From contig JANQLA010000454.1 in assembly GCA_028280855.1 (NCBI GenBank), positions 1-43,171 on the forward strand: a stretch of DNA of 43,171 nt, written 5' to 3'. Both the position numbers and the translations under genes were made by a program. This DNA comes from Melioribacteraceae bacterium (GTDB taxonomy: Bacteria; Bacteroidota; Ignavibacteria; Ignavibacteriales; Melioribacteraceae). Below, piece by piece: positions 35,331 through 41,769 of the stretch. Position 1 is the first letter of the stretch. Every line of letters begins with the position of its first letter. The notes below the pieces were generated by a model. It had not been told where the DNA came from. It ran no database searches and saw only the letters and a list, made by a program, of their open reading frames with translations.

Positions 35331-37412
35331 TCATCTCTTCTTATAATCAATCCCAAGTTTACTCATTCGATTTCTCAAAGTATTTGCATTAATTCCAAGT
35401 AAATCTGCAGCTCCGCCCGGACCATGAATTTTACCATTTGTTTGTTGAAGTATATTTTGAATATGTCTTGCCATTACTTCATCCAGCGTAAATTCCCCGG
35501 AAATATTCATAGCGGCCTTGTTAACACTTTCTTTGCCATGAACTTTTAACTGGTCAAATGTCAGTGGACCCGCAGGATTTAGTATTAACTCTCTTTCTAC
35601 AATATTTTCAAGTTCTCTCACGTTTCCGGGCCATGTGTAATTCATTATTGACTCCATTGCACCTTGCTCAAGTTTTGGAACAGCATTTAACTTCAGTTCT
35701 CTTACTTTTTTACTCAGAAAATGTTGAATCAATGCAGGTATGTCTGACGTCCTGTTTCTAAGCGGCGGAATAATTATCGGGAAAACATTTAATCTGAACC
35801 ATAAATCTTCGCGAAATTCCCCACCTTTTACCATTTGTTCAAGGTTACGGTTTGTTGCCGCGATTATTCTTATATCAAGAGAAATAGTTTTTACACCACC
35901 GACACGTTCAATTTCTTTCGACTGCAATACTTTAAGTAATCTAACTTGAGCTTGTGGCGGCAGTTCTCCAATTTCATCAAGAAAAATTGTTCCGTTGTTT
36001 GCTCGTTCGAATCTTCCTCGTTTTTGTGCAAGTGCTCCCGTGAAGGCGCCTTTTTCATGCCCAAACAATTCGCTATCAATTAATGTGTCAGGTATAGCGC
36101 CGCAGTTCACACTTACAAACGGTCCACTGCTGCGAGAGGAAGAATAATGAATAGCATTTGCTATAACATCTTTACCAACCCCGGTTTCACCTAATAAAAT
36201 AACAGGACTATCAAGCGCAGCAACCAGTTGAACTTTTTGCATAACTTCTTTAAGCCCGAAATTAGCACCAATAATTTCATCACCCGAAATTTTTCTAAGT
36301 TCGTTGTGCAGGTACCTGTTGTCATCAGCTAATAAATCTTTTAATTCCGTTAATTCACGGTGTTTTAACGTATTGAGCATTGCAACAAAGAATGGCTCTT
36401 TGAGAGACGCGAAAAGTTCTGCATGTTCATCTGTATATCGATCAGTTCCTTTTGCAAGAAGAGCTACAGTTCCTATAGATTGCTGCCCAATTACAAGCGG
36501 CAGACTCATAGCGGAACTGATAGGTAAGTTTAAAGCGTCCAACATACATCTGGTAACAGGTTCTTCTTCGGGTTTATTTACAACAATTACCGGAGGAAGT
36601 TTTCCAGTTTTAAATAATTCATGAAGATTTATCAAAGTAGCTTTTGCTTCAGATGTAAAAGGAACTAATGTGTCTAAAGGTTCACACATATTTGAATTAG
36701 CATGAGCTACTAAATGCATTGAATCCAGATCCGGTTTATAACGTTCCAGGTAGATCTCATCAGCCGGCATGAACTCTTTAAGATAATTGATGCACTCTTG
36801 CAGACCTACTTCAATCTTAAGACTGCCAAGTATTCGCTTACTGGCTTCCCAGAAAAAATCCCTGCTATATAATTTAAGCTCGCTCTCATGTTTTAAGGAG
36901 TTAGAGAATGCTATAGCAAACGGTTCTCTTAGCATGGATAATTGCCGGGACTGTTCACGAGTAATTTTTGTTTCATGTTCAGTTGCAATTATTAAACTTC
37001 CGCCTCCAATTAGTTGATTGTCTCTTAATCGGAGAGGTATAACAACCAATGAGGAGACATTGCAGCCAAGGAAAGTGAATATGTCATGAATGAGAGCATG
37101 TTGGTCTGGATTATCATCAAAGAACCAGTGGAAGTCTTTATCTTGTTCGCTGAATTCAGTTGCGTGATCCATCAACTCATGGAGAGCTTCGTTTGAAATT
37201 GGAACAACCCAATTAACACTTTTGCTTCCTTCCGGAGTAGCGTGGGCAATAATTCTCATTTGCTTCATTTTCCGGTCGTAGTATTGCAGAAACATTCGAT
37301 CAATAAGAATTTCTGTCCGTATGTATTCTAGAGCGGAATAAATTGCTTCTTCAATTTTTAAGTTACCGCAGATCCTCAATGTTGCTTCTTTAAAAAATTT
37401 GTTCTTGTCCAT
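35331..37412 (-). CDS. Sigma-54 activator with two GAF domains (EBP3, FhlA/NorR-like layout)
   Basis: ATG 37412 is preferred to GTG 37418; it gives 693 residues. Two related GAF modules (about 5-175 and 185-350) precede an AAA+ domain (Walker A GETGVGKD at 408-415, GAFTGA at 455-460, Walker B FLDEIGE near 477) and a Fis-type HTH at the end (GAADLLGINANTLRNRM). There is no receiver, so it is activated by a ligand or partner bound to the GAF region, as in FhlA or NorR. The intact GAFTGA loop means that it should act with sigma-54. Two sigma-54-like promoters lie in the divergent genes to its right (37541, 38781). Confidence 0.94.
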   Translation of the reverse strand: MDKNKFFKEATLRICGNLKIEEAIYSALEYIRTEILIDRMFLQYYDRKMKQMRIIAHATPEGSKSVNWVVPISNEALHELMDHATEFSEQDKDFHWFFDDNPDQHALIHDIFTFLGCNVSSLVVIPLRLRDNQLIGGGSLIIATEHETKITREQSRQLSMLREPFAIAFSNSLKHESELKLYSRDFFWEASKRILGSLKIEVGLQECINYLKEFMPADEIYLERYKPDLDSMHLVAHANSNMCEPLDTLVPFTSEAKATLINLHELFKTGKLPPVIVVNKPEEEPVTRCMLDALNLPISSAMSLPLVIGQQSIGTVALLAKGTDRYTDEHAELFASLKEPFFVAMLNTLKHRELTELKDLLADDNRYLHNELRKISGDEIIGANFGLKEVMQKVQLVAALDSPVILLGETGVGKDVIANAIHYSSSRSSGPFVSVNCGAIPDTLIDSELFGHEKGAFTGALAQKRGRFERANNGTIFLDEIGELPPQAQVRLLKVLQSKEIERVGGVKTISLDIRIIAATNRNLEQMVKGGEFREDLWFRLNVFPIIIPPLRNRTSDIPALIQHFLSKKVRELKLNAVPKLEQGAMESIMNYTWPGNVRELENIVERELILNPAGPLTFDQLKVHGKESVNKAAMNISGEFTLDEVMARHIQNILQQTNGKIHGPGGAADLLGINANTLRNRMSKLGIDYKKR

Positions 37413-37434
37413 AACCACTTTTTATCAACTTACT

Positions 37435-37473
37435 TTACCAAAAACCATAAATTACCAAATATAATAACCAAAA
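37435..37473. repeat. Cluster of short ACCA repeats, candidate activator site
   Basis: TTACCAAA occurs at 37435-37442 and 37452-37459, TAACCAAA at 37465-37472, and AACCAT at 37443-37448. The variant ACCAAATAT (37454-37462) recurs at 38692-38700, in both cases 88-90 bp upstream of a sigma-54-like -24 GG. Confidence 0.35.
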
Positions 37474-37539
37474 CATATTATACATAACTTTAGCTACACA
37501 GAGTAACTTGAAATTAACGGAATAATCCGTATTTTTGTT

Positions 37540-37602
37540 TTGGCATAAAAATTTCACTTTGTAAATCGATTTATTTTATTATCGGTAAAGTGAAATTGCC
37601 AA
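37540..37602. repeat. Long inverted repeat upstream of the methyltransferase gene
   Basis: The outer arms TTGGC (37540-37544) and GCCAA (37598-37602) enclose perfect 11-bp arms AATTTCACTTT (37550-37560) and AAAGTGAAATT (37587-37597), and inside them CGAT / ATCG. The left arm overlaps the sigma-54-like -12 box. A shorter dyad, ACGGA-ATAA-TCCGT, lies just upstream (37517-37530), followed by a T-rich stretch. Confidence 0.6.
37541..37556 (+). promoter_or_regulatory. Candidate sigma-54 promoter of the structured leader/methyltransferase
   Basis: TGGCAT-AAAAA-TTTCA; the -24 box fits, the -12 box has TC for GC. A transcript starting near 37567 would contain the predicted RNA structure and a 5' leader of about 285 bases. 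Confidence 0.35.
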
Positions 37603-37629
37603 CAGAACTGAACTCAACATAATTTATAA

Positions 37630-37776
37630 TGGAGAAAATTTCCCAGAGCTGTTTATACAAATAAGCTAAGTTGGGGCTGTAGAAAACCGTAACACTTCTA
37701 AATAAAGAAATTCTCACGTTCTTAAGAGGTGAGATATGTTCTTTTGTACGGTTAAAGCTACAGAAAATTTTCTCTA
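37630..37776 (+). ncRNA. Predicted three-way-junction RNA in the methyltransferase leader
   Basis: A 12-bp closing helix pairs 37630-37641 with 37765-37776 (core GAGAAAATTT with AAATTTTCTC). Inside it are two hairpins. P2: CCCA and AGCT (37642-37650) with AGCT and TGGG (37664-37675). P3: CTGTAG (37677-37682) with CTACAG (37758-37763), ACCGT (37686-37690) with ACGGT (37748-37752), and tip TCTCAC (37712-37717) with GTGAGA (37729-37734). The helices adjoin almost without gaps. No known RNA family was recognised. It may be a cis-regulatory leader or an independent small RNA. Confidence 0.45.
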
Positions 37777-37820
37777 CATTTCATAGTTAGTTATAATTAT
37801 CCCGCGAAAAGCATTTCCCA

Positions 37821-37842
37821 CTTCTTAATTAATTTAAGGAAG
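37821..37842 (+). promoter_or_regulatory. Hairpin covering the methyltransferase ribosome-binding site
   Basis: CTTCTTAA (37821-37828) can pair with TTAAGgAAG (37834-37842), eight pairs with one bulged G and a 5-base loop. The 3' arm contains the whole Shine-Dalgarno AAGGAAG before ATG 37851, so the fold would block translation. Confidence 0.4.
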
Positions 37843-37850
37843 CAACAGAA

Positions 37851-38657
37851 ATGCTTAATCCAGAAACAAAAAATTTAATTAATGAATTATTCTTCAAGCT
37901 AAAACTACAAAACGAGAATAATGAGAGCAGTAAAGATAAAGCTGCAAAAATGCGGCAGCTTCTTGCATACCTGGATATCATTATTTCTCAAGTCGGGAAG
38001 TATTCCAGGAAACGCAAGCTAGTCTTTATTGATAGTTGTGCAGGTAACTGTCTCTTAAGCTTTTTAGTCTATTTCTATTTTACTGAGGTAGATAAGCGAA
38101 ATATTGAAATTCACTGTGTTGATACTAATCAGAAACTAATGGATAAAAACCGCGCGCGAGCTAAGGAGTTCGGATTTAATGGAATGATTTTCCAAACAAG
38201 TGATGTTGGAGAATACCAACATAAAGGTCAGCCGGATTTAATTTATTCTCTTCATGCATGTGATACTGCAACTGACAAAACGTTGTATTTGGGATTAAAA
38301 ACCCGTGCTAAAAACATACTCTCGGTATCGTGTTGTCAGCATTCATTAAAGATGAAGAAAAAAAGTAATCATAACTGTTCCGGTTTAACAAGGAATAATT
38401 TATTTAAGGAAAAAATGATTTACATGGTTGCAGACTCTCTGAGATCTATTCTTATGCAGATGCAAGGCTATAAAGTAGATTTGTTGGAATTTGTTTCATC
38501 ACGCGCAACTAACAAAAATACTATGCTAAGAGCAAGAATTGATCAAATTAAAAAAATAAACGAATTAGAGCGCGAATATTTTAATCTGCAGAATACTTTT
38601 TACGTGCTTCCGGCTCTTGAGCAGCTTCTTCGCGAGAAACCACTTGGAGTGAATTAA
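37851..38657 (+). CDS. Putative SAM-dependent methyltransferase (Methyltransf_32-like)
   Basis: The 268 residues look like a class I SAM methyltransferase. A variant motif I, VFIDSCAGNCLLS, is at 58-70; an acidic residue Asp91 ends strand 2 (IHCVDTNQKLM), where the SAM ribose is bound. SLHACDTATDKTL at 133-145 and SVSCCQHSL near 158-166 resemble the GSTCD/Methyltransf_32 family, some of which modify RNA or proteins. The usual GxGxG is replaced by AGN, so activity is likely but not certain. It stands alone, 172 bp before the next gene. The long structured leader suggests post-transcriptional control. Confidence 0.78.
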   Translation: MLNPETKNLINELFFKLKLQNENNESSKDKAAKMRQLLAYLDIIISQVGKYSRKRKLVFIDSCAGNCLLSFLVYFYFTEVDKRNIEIHCVDTNQKLMDKNRARAKEFGFNGMIFQTSDVGEYQHKGQPDLIYSLHACDTATDKTLYLGLKTRAKNILSVSCCQHSLKMKKKSNHNCSGLTRNNLFKEKMIYMVADSLRSILMQMQGYKVDLLEFVSSRATNKNTMLRARIDQIKKINELEREYFNLQNTFYVLPALEQLLREKPLGVN

Positions 38658-38691
38658 AACTATAGAGATATAGTGTAACACAAACATTATC

Positions 38692-38700
38692 ACCAAATAT
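38692..38700 (+). promoter_or_regulatory. Candidate EBP3 upstream element
   Basis: ACCAAATAT, the same nine bases as at 37454-37462; it starts 90 bp before the -24 GG at 38782 (88 bp in the other case). Confidence 0.3.
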
Positions 38701-38780
38701 CGGAATGAATACAATACGAAATATGGCAATTGAATCTGTGAGCATTTGTTAACATGTTGTTTTTATTGGAGTTGTGCTTT

Positions 38781-38796
38781 TGGCAGGCATTTAGCT
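38781..38796 (+). promoter_or_regulatory. Sigma-54 promoter of the 38830-40393 operon
   Basis: TGGCAG-GCATT-TAGCT has the invariant GG-N10-GC (GG 38782-38783, GC 38794-38795). It lies 34 bases before ATG 38830. Confidence 0.62.
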
Positions 38797-38829
38797 TAGT
38801 TCTAAATACAGAAAAAGAGAGAATCAAAA

Positions 38830-39111
38830 ATGACAAAAATCCTAGAAAGAATAGACTTGCGATCAGGCAGAGAAAATAAAAATGAACTGCTGGATCAATT
38901 AGAAGAACTTGTTTTGGATGTCTCTAAGAAAACTGATTCCGGGAAAATAAAAATTTATACTCATGCAAATATCGGAACAGATTACAGTGTTCATCTTCAT
39001 CGGTTAATCTCTGATGAAGATCATTTAGAAAGTGAACTGGGATTAAGATTAGCCACTACACTTAAAGAATTTGGTTTGGTTAATCATAGTATCTGGGTTG
39101 AATATAGTTAA
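38830..39111 (+). CDS. Small protein of unknown function
   Basis: The 93-residue acidic protein is not recognised. There is no signal peptide or membrane helix. Predicted pattern: helix (ENKNELLDQLEELVLDVS), strand (KIKIYTHANI), a His-rich turn (YSVHLHRLI), helix (LESELGLRLATTLKEFG), strand (HSIWVEYS). This could be a ferredoxin-like dimeric alpha-beta barrel subunit, as in small monooxygenase-like stress proteins, but there is no diagnostic motif. GAGAGA precedes the ATG. It leads a three-gene operon behind a sigma-54 promoter, 24 bp before the SDR-like gene. Confidence 0.78.
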   Translation: MTKILERIDLRSGRENKNELLDQLEELVLDVSKKTDSGKIKIYTHANIGTDYSVHLHRLISDEDHLESELGLRLATTLKEFGLVNHSIWVEYS

Positions 39112-39135
39112 GTAATGTATTAGGGAGATTTAAAA

Positions 39136-39981
39136 ATGAAAAAAGTATTAGTAGCGGGTGCGAGCGGATATCTTGGAAAATATGTTGTTAAAGAATTCAA
39201 GGAACAAGGTTATCATGTTTCCGTAATTGCAAGAAATGCATTAAAGCTAAATGAAGTAAAAGAATACACAGATGAACAGGTAATCTGCGAGATAACCAAT
39301 GCAGATTCGATAAAAGGAATTTGTAAAGATGTAGACATAGTTTTTTCTGCGGTTGGTATTACAAAACAGAAAGACGGCTTGACTTACATGGATGTTGATT
39401 ACAGGGCAAACAAAAACCTATTGGAGGAAACCAAGTCAGCAGGGGTAGACAAGTTCATATACATCTCGGTCTTCGGCGCTCATAAAATGAAGCAGCTAAA
39501 AGCTATTCAAGCAAAGCTTAAGTTTGAGGAAGAGCTAAAAGCATCAGGGATTGATTACACTATTATATACCCGAATGGTTTCTTTTCCGATATGATGGAA
39601 TACCTGAACATGGCTAAAAAGGGCAAAGGCATGGTAATCGGTTCCGGTGAAAATAAAATTAATCCGATACACGGAGCAGACCTGGCGGAAGTATGCGTAA
39701 ACGCTGCATCGGGTGACGAAAAAGAAATTGAAGTCGGCGGACCGGATGTATTTACTCACAGGGAAATATTTGAAATCGCGTTCAAGGCACTTAATAAAAA
39801 AGTAAAAGTATCGGGATTTCCAGTATGGATGAAAAATATAATGCTTTGGTTTCTTAGGACATTTACATCAGTTAAAACTTACGGACCATTAGAGTTTTTT
39901 ATGACGGTTCTTTCAAATGATATGATCGCACCAAAATACGGCAAGAGGAAATTGGAAGAATTCTTTTACAAGAGTGTTTAA
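39136..39981 (+). CDS. Atypical SDR / NmrA-like NAD(P)-binding protein
   Basis: The 281 residues form an extended Rossmann fold. GASGYLG at 8-14 is the dinucleotide-binding glycine motif, and VIAR at about 31-34 (Arg) suggests NADP(H). VFSAVGITK and YISVFGAHKM mark strands 4 and 5, and YTIIYPNGFFSDMM strand 6. The classic catalytic YxxxK is absent; this is usual for atypical SDR groups (a5/a7, ubiquinone-subunit or NmrA-like), which may be reductases or redox sensors. GGGAGA before the ATG is a strong ribosome-binding site. It is the middle gene of its operon. Confidence 0.88.
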   Translation: MKKVLVAGASGYLGKYVVKEFKEQGYHVSVIARNALKLNEVKEYTDEQVICEITNADSIKGICKDVDIVFSAVGITKQKDGLTYMDVDYRANKNLLEETKSAGVDKFIYISVFGAHKMKQLKAIQAKLKFEEELKASGIDYTIIYPNGFFSDMMEYLNMAKKGKGMVIGSGENKINPIHGADLAEVCVNAASGDEKEIEVGGPDVFTHREIFEIAFKALNKKVKVSGFPVWMKNIMLWFLRTFTSVKTYGPLEFFMTVLSNDMIAPKYGKRKLEEFFYKSV

Positions 39982-40009
39982 ATTTATTATCACTACGGGG
40001 GGAAGATAA

Positions 40010-40393
40010 ATGAATTACAAAATATTAATAGTAATCAATTCATCGATTGCAATTCTGTCGGGACTACTATGCTTGCTTCTGCCTGCAACACTATTGGCTA
40101 ATTATGATGTTGCATTAAGTTCGATGGGTTTAATAATATACCAGTTTTGGGGTGTGTCTTTAATTGGTTTAGGAATAATAACGTGGATGGTAAGTTTTAT
40201 AGAAGAAACCAAACACCGGCAAAGAATTACGATTACACTTTTTATTATAAATATACTGAATACATATCTCGCGTATACAGGCCAGTTTAACGGGGCCAAT
40301 ACTTTTGGTTGGTCAACAGTTATTATGTTTGGTCTGCTTTCTTTCGGATTTATGATTTACATTATTAATAACTTTGAGTCAAATAAAACTTGA
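40010..40393 (+). CDS. Small four-helix membrane protein
   Basis: The 127 residues are mainly four predicted transmembrane helices (about 5-28, 40-62, 73-91, 97-120). It lacks family motifs that I recognise, although size and layout recall DUF4345-like or DoxX-like proteins. A very strong GGGGGG-AAG ribosome-binding site lies before the ATG. It follows the SDR-like gene by 28 bp and ends the operon. The pairing of a quinone-type SDR with a small membrane protein could suggest a membrane redox task; this is inference. Confidence 0.8.
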   Translation: MNYKILIVINSSIAILSGLLCLLLPATLLANYDVALSSMGLIIYQFWGVSLIGLGIITWMVSFIEETKHRQRITITLFIINILNTYLAYTGQFNGANTFGWSTVIMFGLLSFGFMIYIINNFESNKT

Positions 40394-40448
40394 AACAAAG
40401 AATTTTCCCTGGATACAAGTGTCCTTTCTGATGCCCTCTATAAATACC

Positions 40449-40490
40449 CCCGCTTGTGTCCTGAGAGCACCCACATAAGCGGGTGCTCTC
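40449..40490 (+). terminator. Strong hairpin with a mutually exclusive alternative
   Basis: GAGAGCACCC (40463-40472) and GGGTGCTCTC (40481-40490) form a perfect 10-bp stem with an 8-base loop. An alternative stem pairs CCCGCTT (40449-40455) with AAGCGGG (40477-40483), plus GTG with CAC. The two share bases and cannot coexist. The weak T-run (TATTGTTCC) makes intrinsic termination uncertain. It lies 56 bp after the four-helix protein gene. Confidence 0.55.
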
Positions 40491-40613
40491 GAATATTGTT
40501 CCTTCCGTCAACTGCAATATCATCTGAGTGATAAAGACGAAAATAACTTATATTGGGAATGTGCCCTAATCGTTACTTACTTTCAACAGTTATGTGCTAT
40601 ATTTTTAGTTTGA

Positions 40614-41435
40614 ATGAATAAAGAGTCAGAACATATTTTAAAACATTACTACGTTGATGAAGCTGGAGATTTAACCCTTTTTGATAAGAAAGGTAAAATA
40701 ATTATTGGCAATGAAGGAGTATCGAAATGTTTCATGGTAGGATTTGCAAGTGTAGAAAATCCGGCAACCGCTTCGAAATTATTAGAACAACTAAGAAAAG
40801 AGTTATTGCTGGATCCCTATTTTAAAAATGTTCCATCTATGCAACCGGCAAGAAAAAGGACAGCCATTGCTTTTCACGCTAAAGATGATTTACAGGAAGT
40901 GAGGAGAGATGTATTTAAAGTACTAGTGAAACTAAACGTCAAAGTTCAAGTTGCAATACGAAGAAAAATTGAAATAGCAAATTCAGCTAAATTCTTATTC
41001 AAACTAACTGGCAAAAAGCTAAACAAGAACGACATTTATGATGACTTAGTGAAAAGAATTTTTAGAAACTCACTGCATAAAGCTGACAAATATTTTATCT
41101 ACTTTGCGAGGAGAGGAAAGTCTGATAGAAATAAAGCCTTAGATAATGCAATCCAAAAAGCTAAACAAAATTTTCAATTAAAATACAAAATTGAGGCTGA
41201 CAAACCCGCAATTATAATACCAGCATATCCCCACGAATATATTGGACTGCAAATCATAGATTATTATTTATGGGCTTTACAAAGATTATTTGAGAGAGGA
41301 GAAGATCGTTTTTATAACTTGCTCGCAAAAGATTTCCGTCTAATTATGGATTTAGATGATACACGTAATAATGTATACGGGGAATGGTATAGCGACAGTA
41401 ATAAATTGAGTTTAAAAAAGATAAAGCCCGTTTAA
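40614..41435 (+). CDS. DUF3800 domain protein
   Basis: The 273 residues match DUF3800. The N-terminal motif HYYVDEAGDLT at 11-21 (Asp15, Glu16) and the later block EYIGLQIIDYYLWALQRLFERGE correspond to the conserved DE-S/A-G and Q-x-x-D-Y elements of an RNase H-like fold; the acidic residues suggest metal-dependent nuclease activity. Members are common in phage-defence islands and mobile elements, and their function is mostly unknown. Here it stands alone between a strong hairpin and short tandem repeats. High Lys content and an A-rich codon pattern differ mildly from neighbours, which would fit a transferred gene. Confidence 0.85.
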   Translation: MNKESEHILKHYYVDEAGDLTLFDKKGKIIIGNEGVSKCFMVGFASVENPATASKLLEQLRKELLLDPYFKNVPSMQPARKRTAIAFHAKDDLQEVRRDVFKVLVKLNVKVQVAIRRKIEIANSAKFLFKLTGKKLNKNDIYDDLVKRIFRNSLHKADKYFIYFARRGKSDRNKALDNAIQKAKQNFQLKYKIEADKPAIIIPAYPHEYIGLQIIDYYLWALQRLFERGEDRFYNLLAKDFRLIMDLDDTRNNVYGEWYSDSNKLSLKKIKPV

Positions 41436-41484
41436 GGCTAGGTAAAAGAAGACAGGCTTAATTTACACACGACATGAAGTCGAC

Positions 41485-41500
41485 GTTCGCCTTAGCGAGC
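41485..41500 (+). terminator. Weak terminator after the DUF3800 gene
   Basis: GTTCGC-CTTA-GCGAGC, a 6-pair stem with one G-T pair, followed by TTTAATAT. It lies 49 bp after the stop codon. Confidence 0.45.
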
Positions 41501-41543
41501 TTTAATATACTTTTAATGTAACCTTAGTGTTACATCATAAAAA

Positions 41544-41573
41544 ATTATAACACATTATAACACATTATAACAC
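41544..41573 (+). repeat. Three perfect tandem copies of ATTATAACAC
   Basis: Three adjacent 10-bp copies with period 10 (one helical turn). A GTGTTA inverted half-copy lies at 41528-41533. Located in the 334-bp gap before the aminotransferase gene, about 165 bp upstream of its promoter-like box. The rest of the gap holds only the hairpin at 41485 and the promoter at 41707. Confidence 0.85.
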
Positions 41574-41706
41574 AAAAGTAAATACAGCTAATCAATTTAG
41601 TAGAATTTTTCCGATTCTGAATTTTCAGCGATAGCCTTTAGTTTTTATTTTATTTAACGACATGTGCTACTGTTTTTCAGCAAAATATGGTTTTGCTATT
41701 CGTTTA

Positions 41707-41739
41707 TTGAAATTGTTTTGGCTTAGTTAAATATATTTG
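41707..41739 (+). promoter_or_regulatory. Candidate Bacteroidota-type promoter of the aminotransferase gene
   Basis: TATATTTG at 41732-41739 fits the TAnnTTTG box 30 bases before the ATG. Possible upstream TTG elements are at 41707 (22-base spacer) and 41713 (16-base spacer). Confidence 0.4.
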
Positions 41740-41769
41740 TAAATAAAAAGAATTTTGTTGAGGAATAAT

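Noticed and set aside
37736..37786. A 16-codon frame (ATG TTC TTT) preceded by AAGAGGTGAG, a possible leader peptide.
   Set aside because: Its ribosome-binding site and body lie in helices P3 and P1 of the predicted RNA, and the codons show no repeated amino acid typical of attenuation peptides; structure explains the region better.
38659..38674. Hairpin ACTATA-GAGA-TATAGT after the methyltransferase gene as a terminator.
   Set aside because: Only A-T-rich pairs and no T-run; too weak to claim.
41544..41573. CRISPR array.
   Set aside because: Units of 10 bp with no spacers; only a short tandem repeat.
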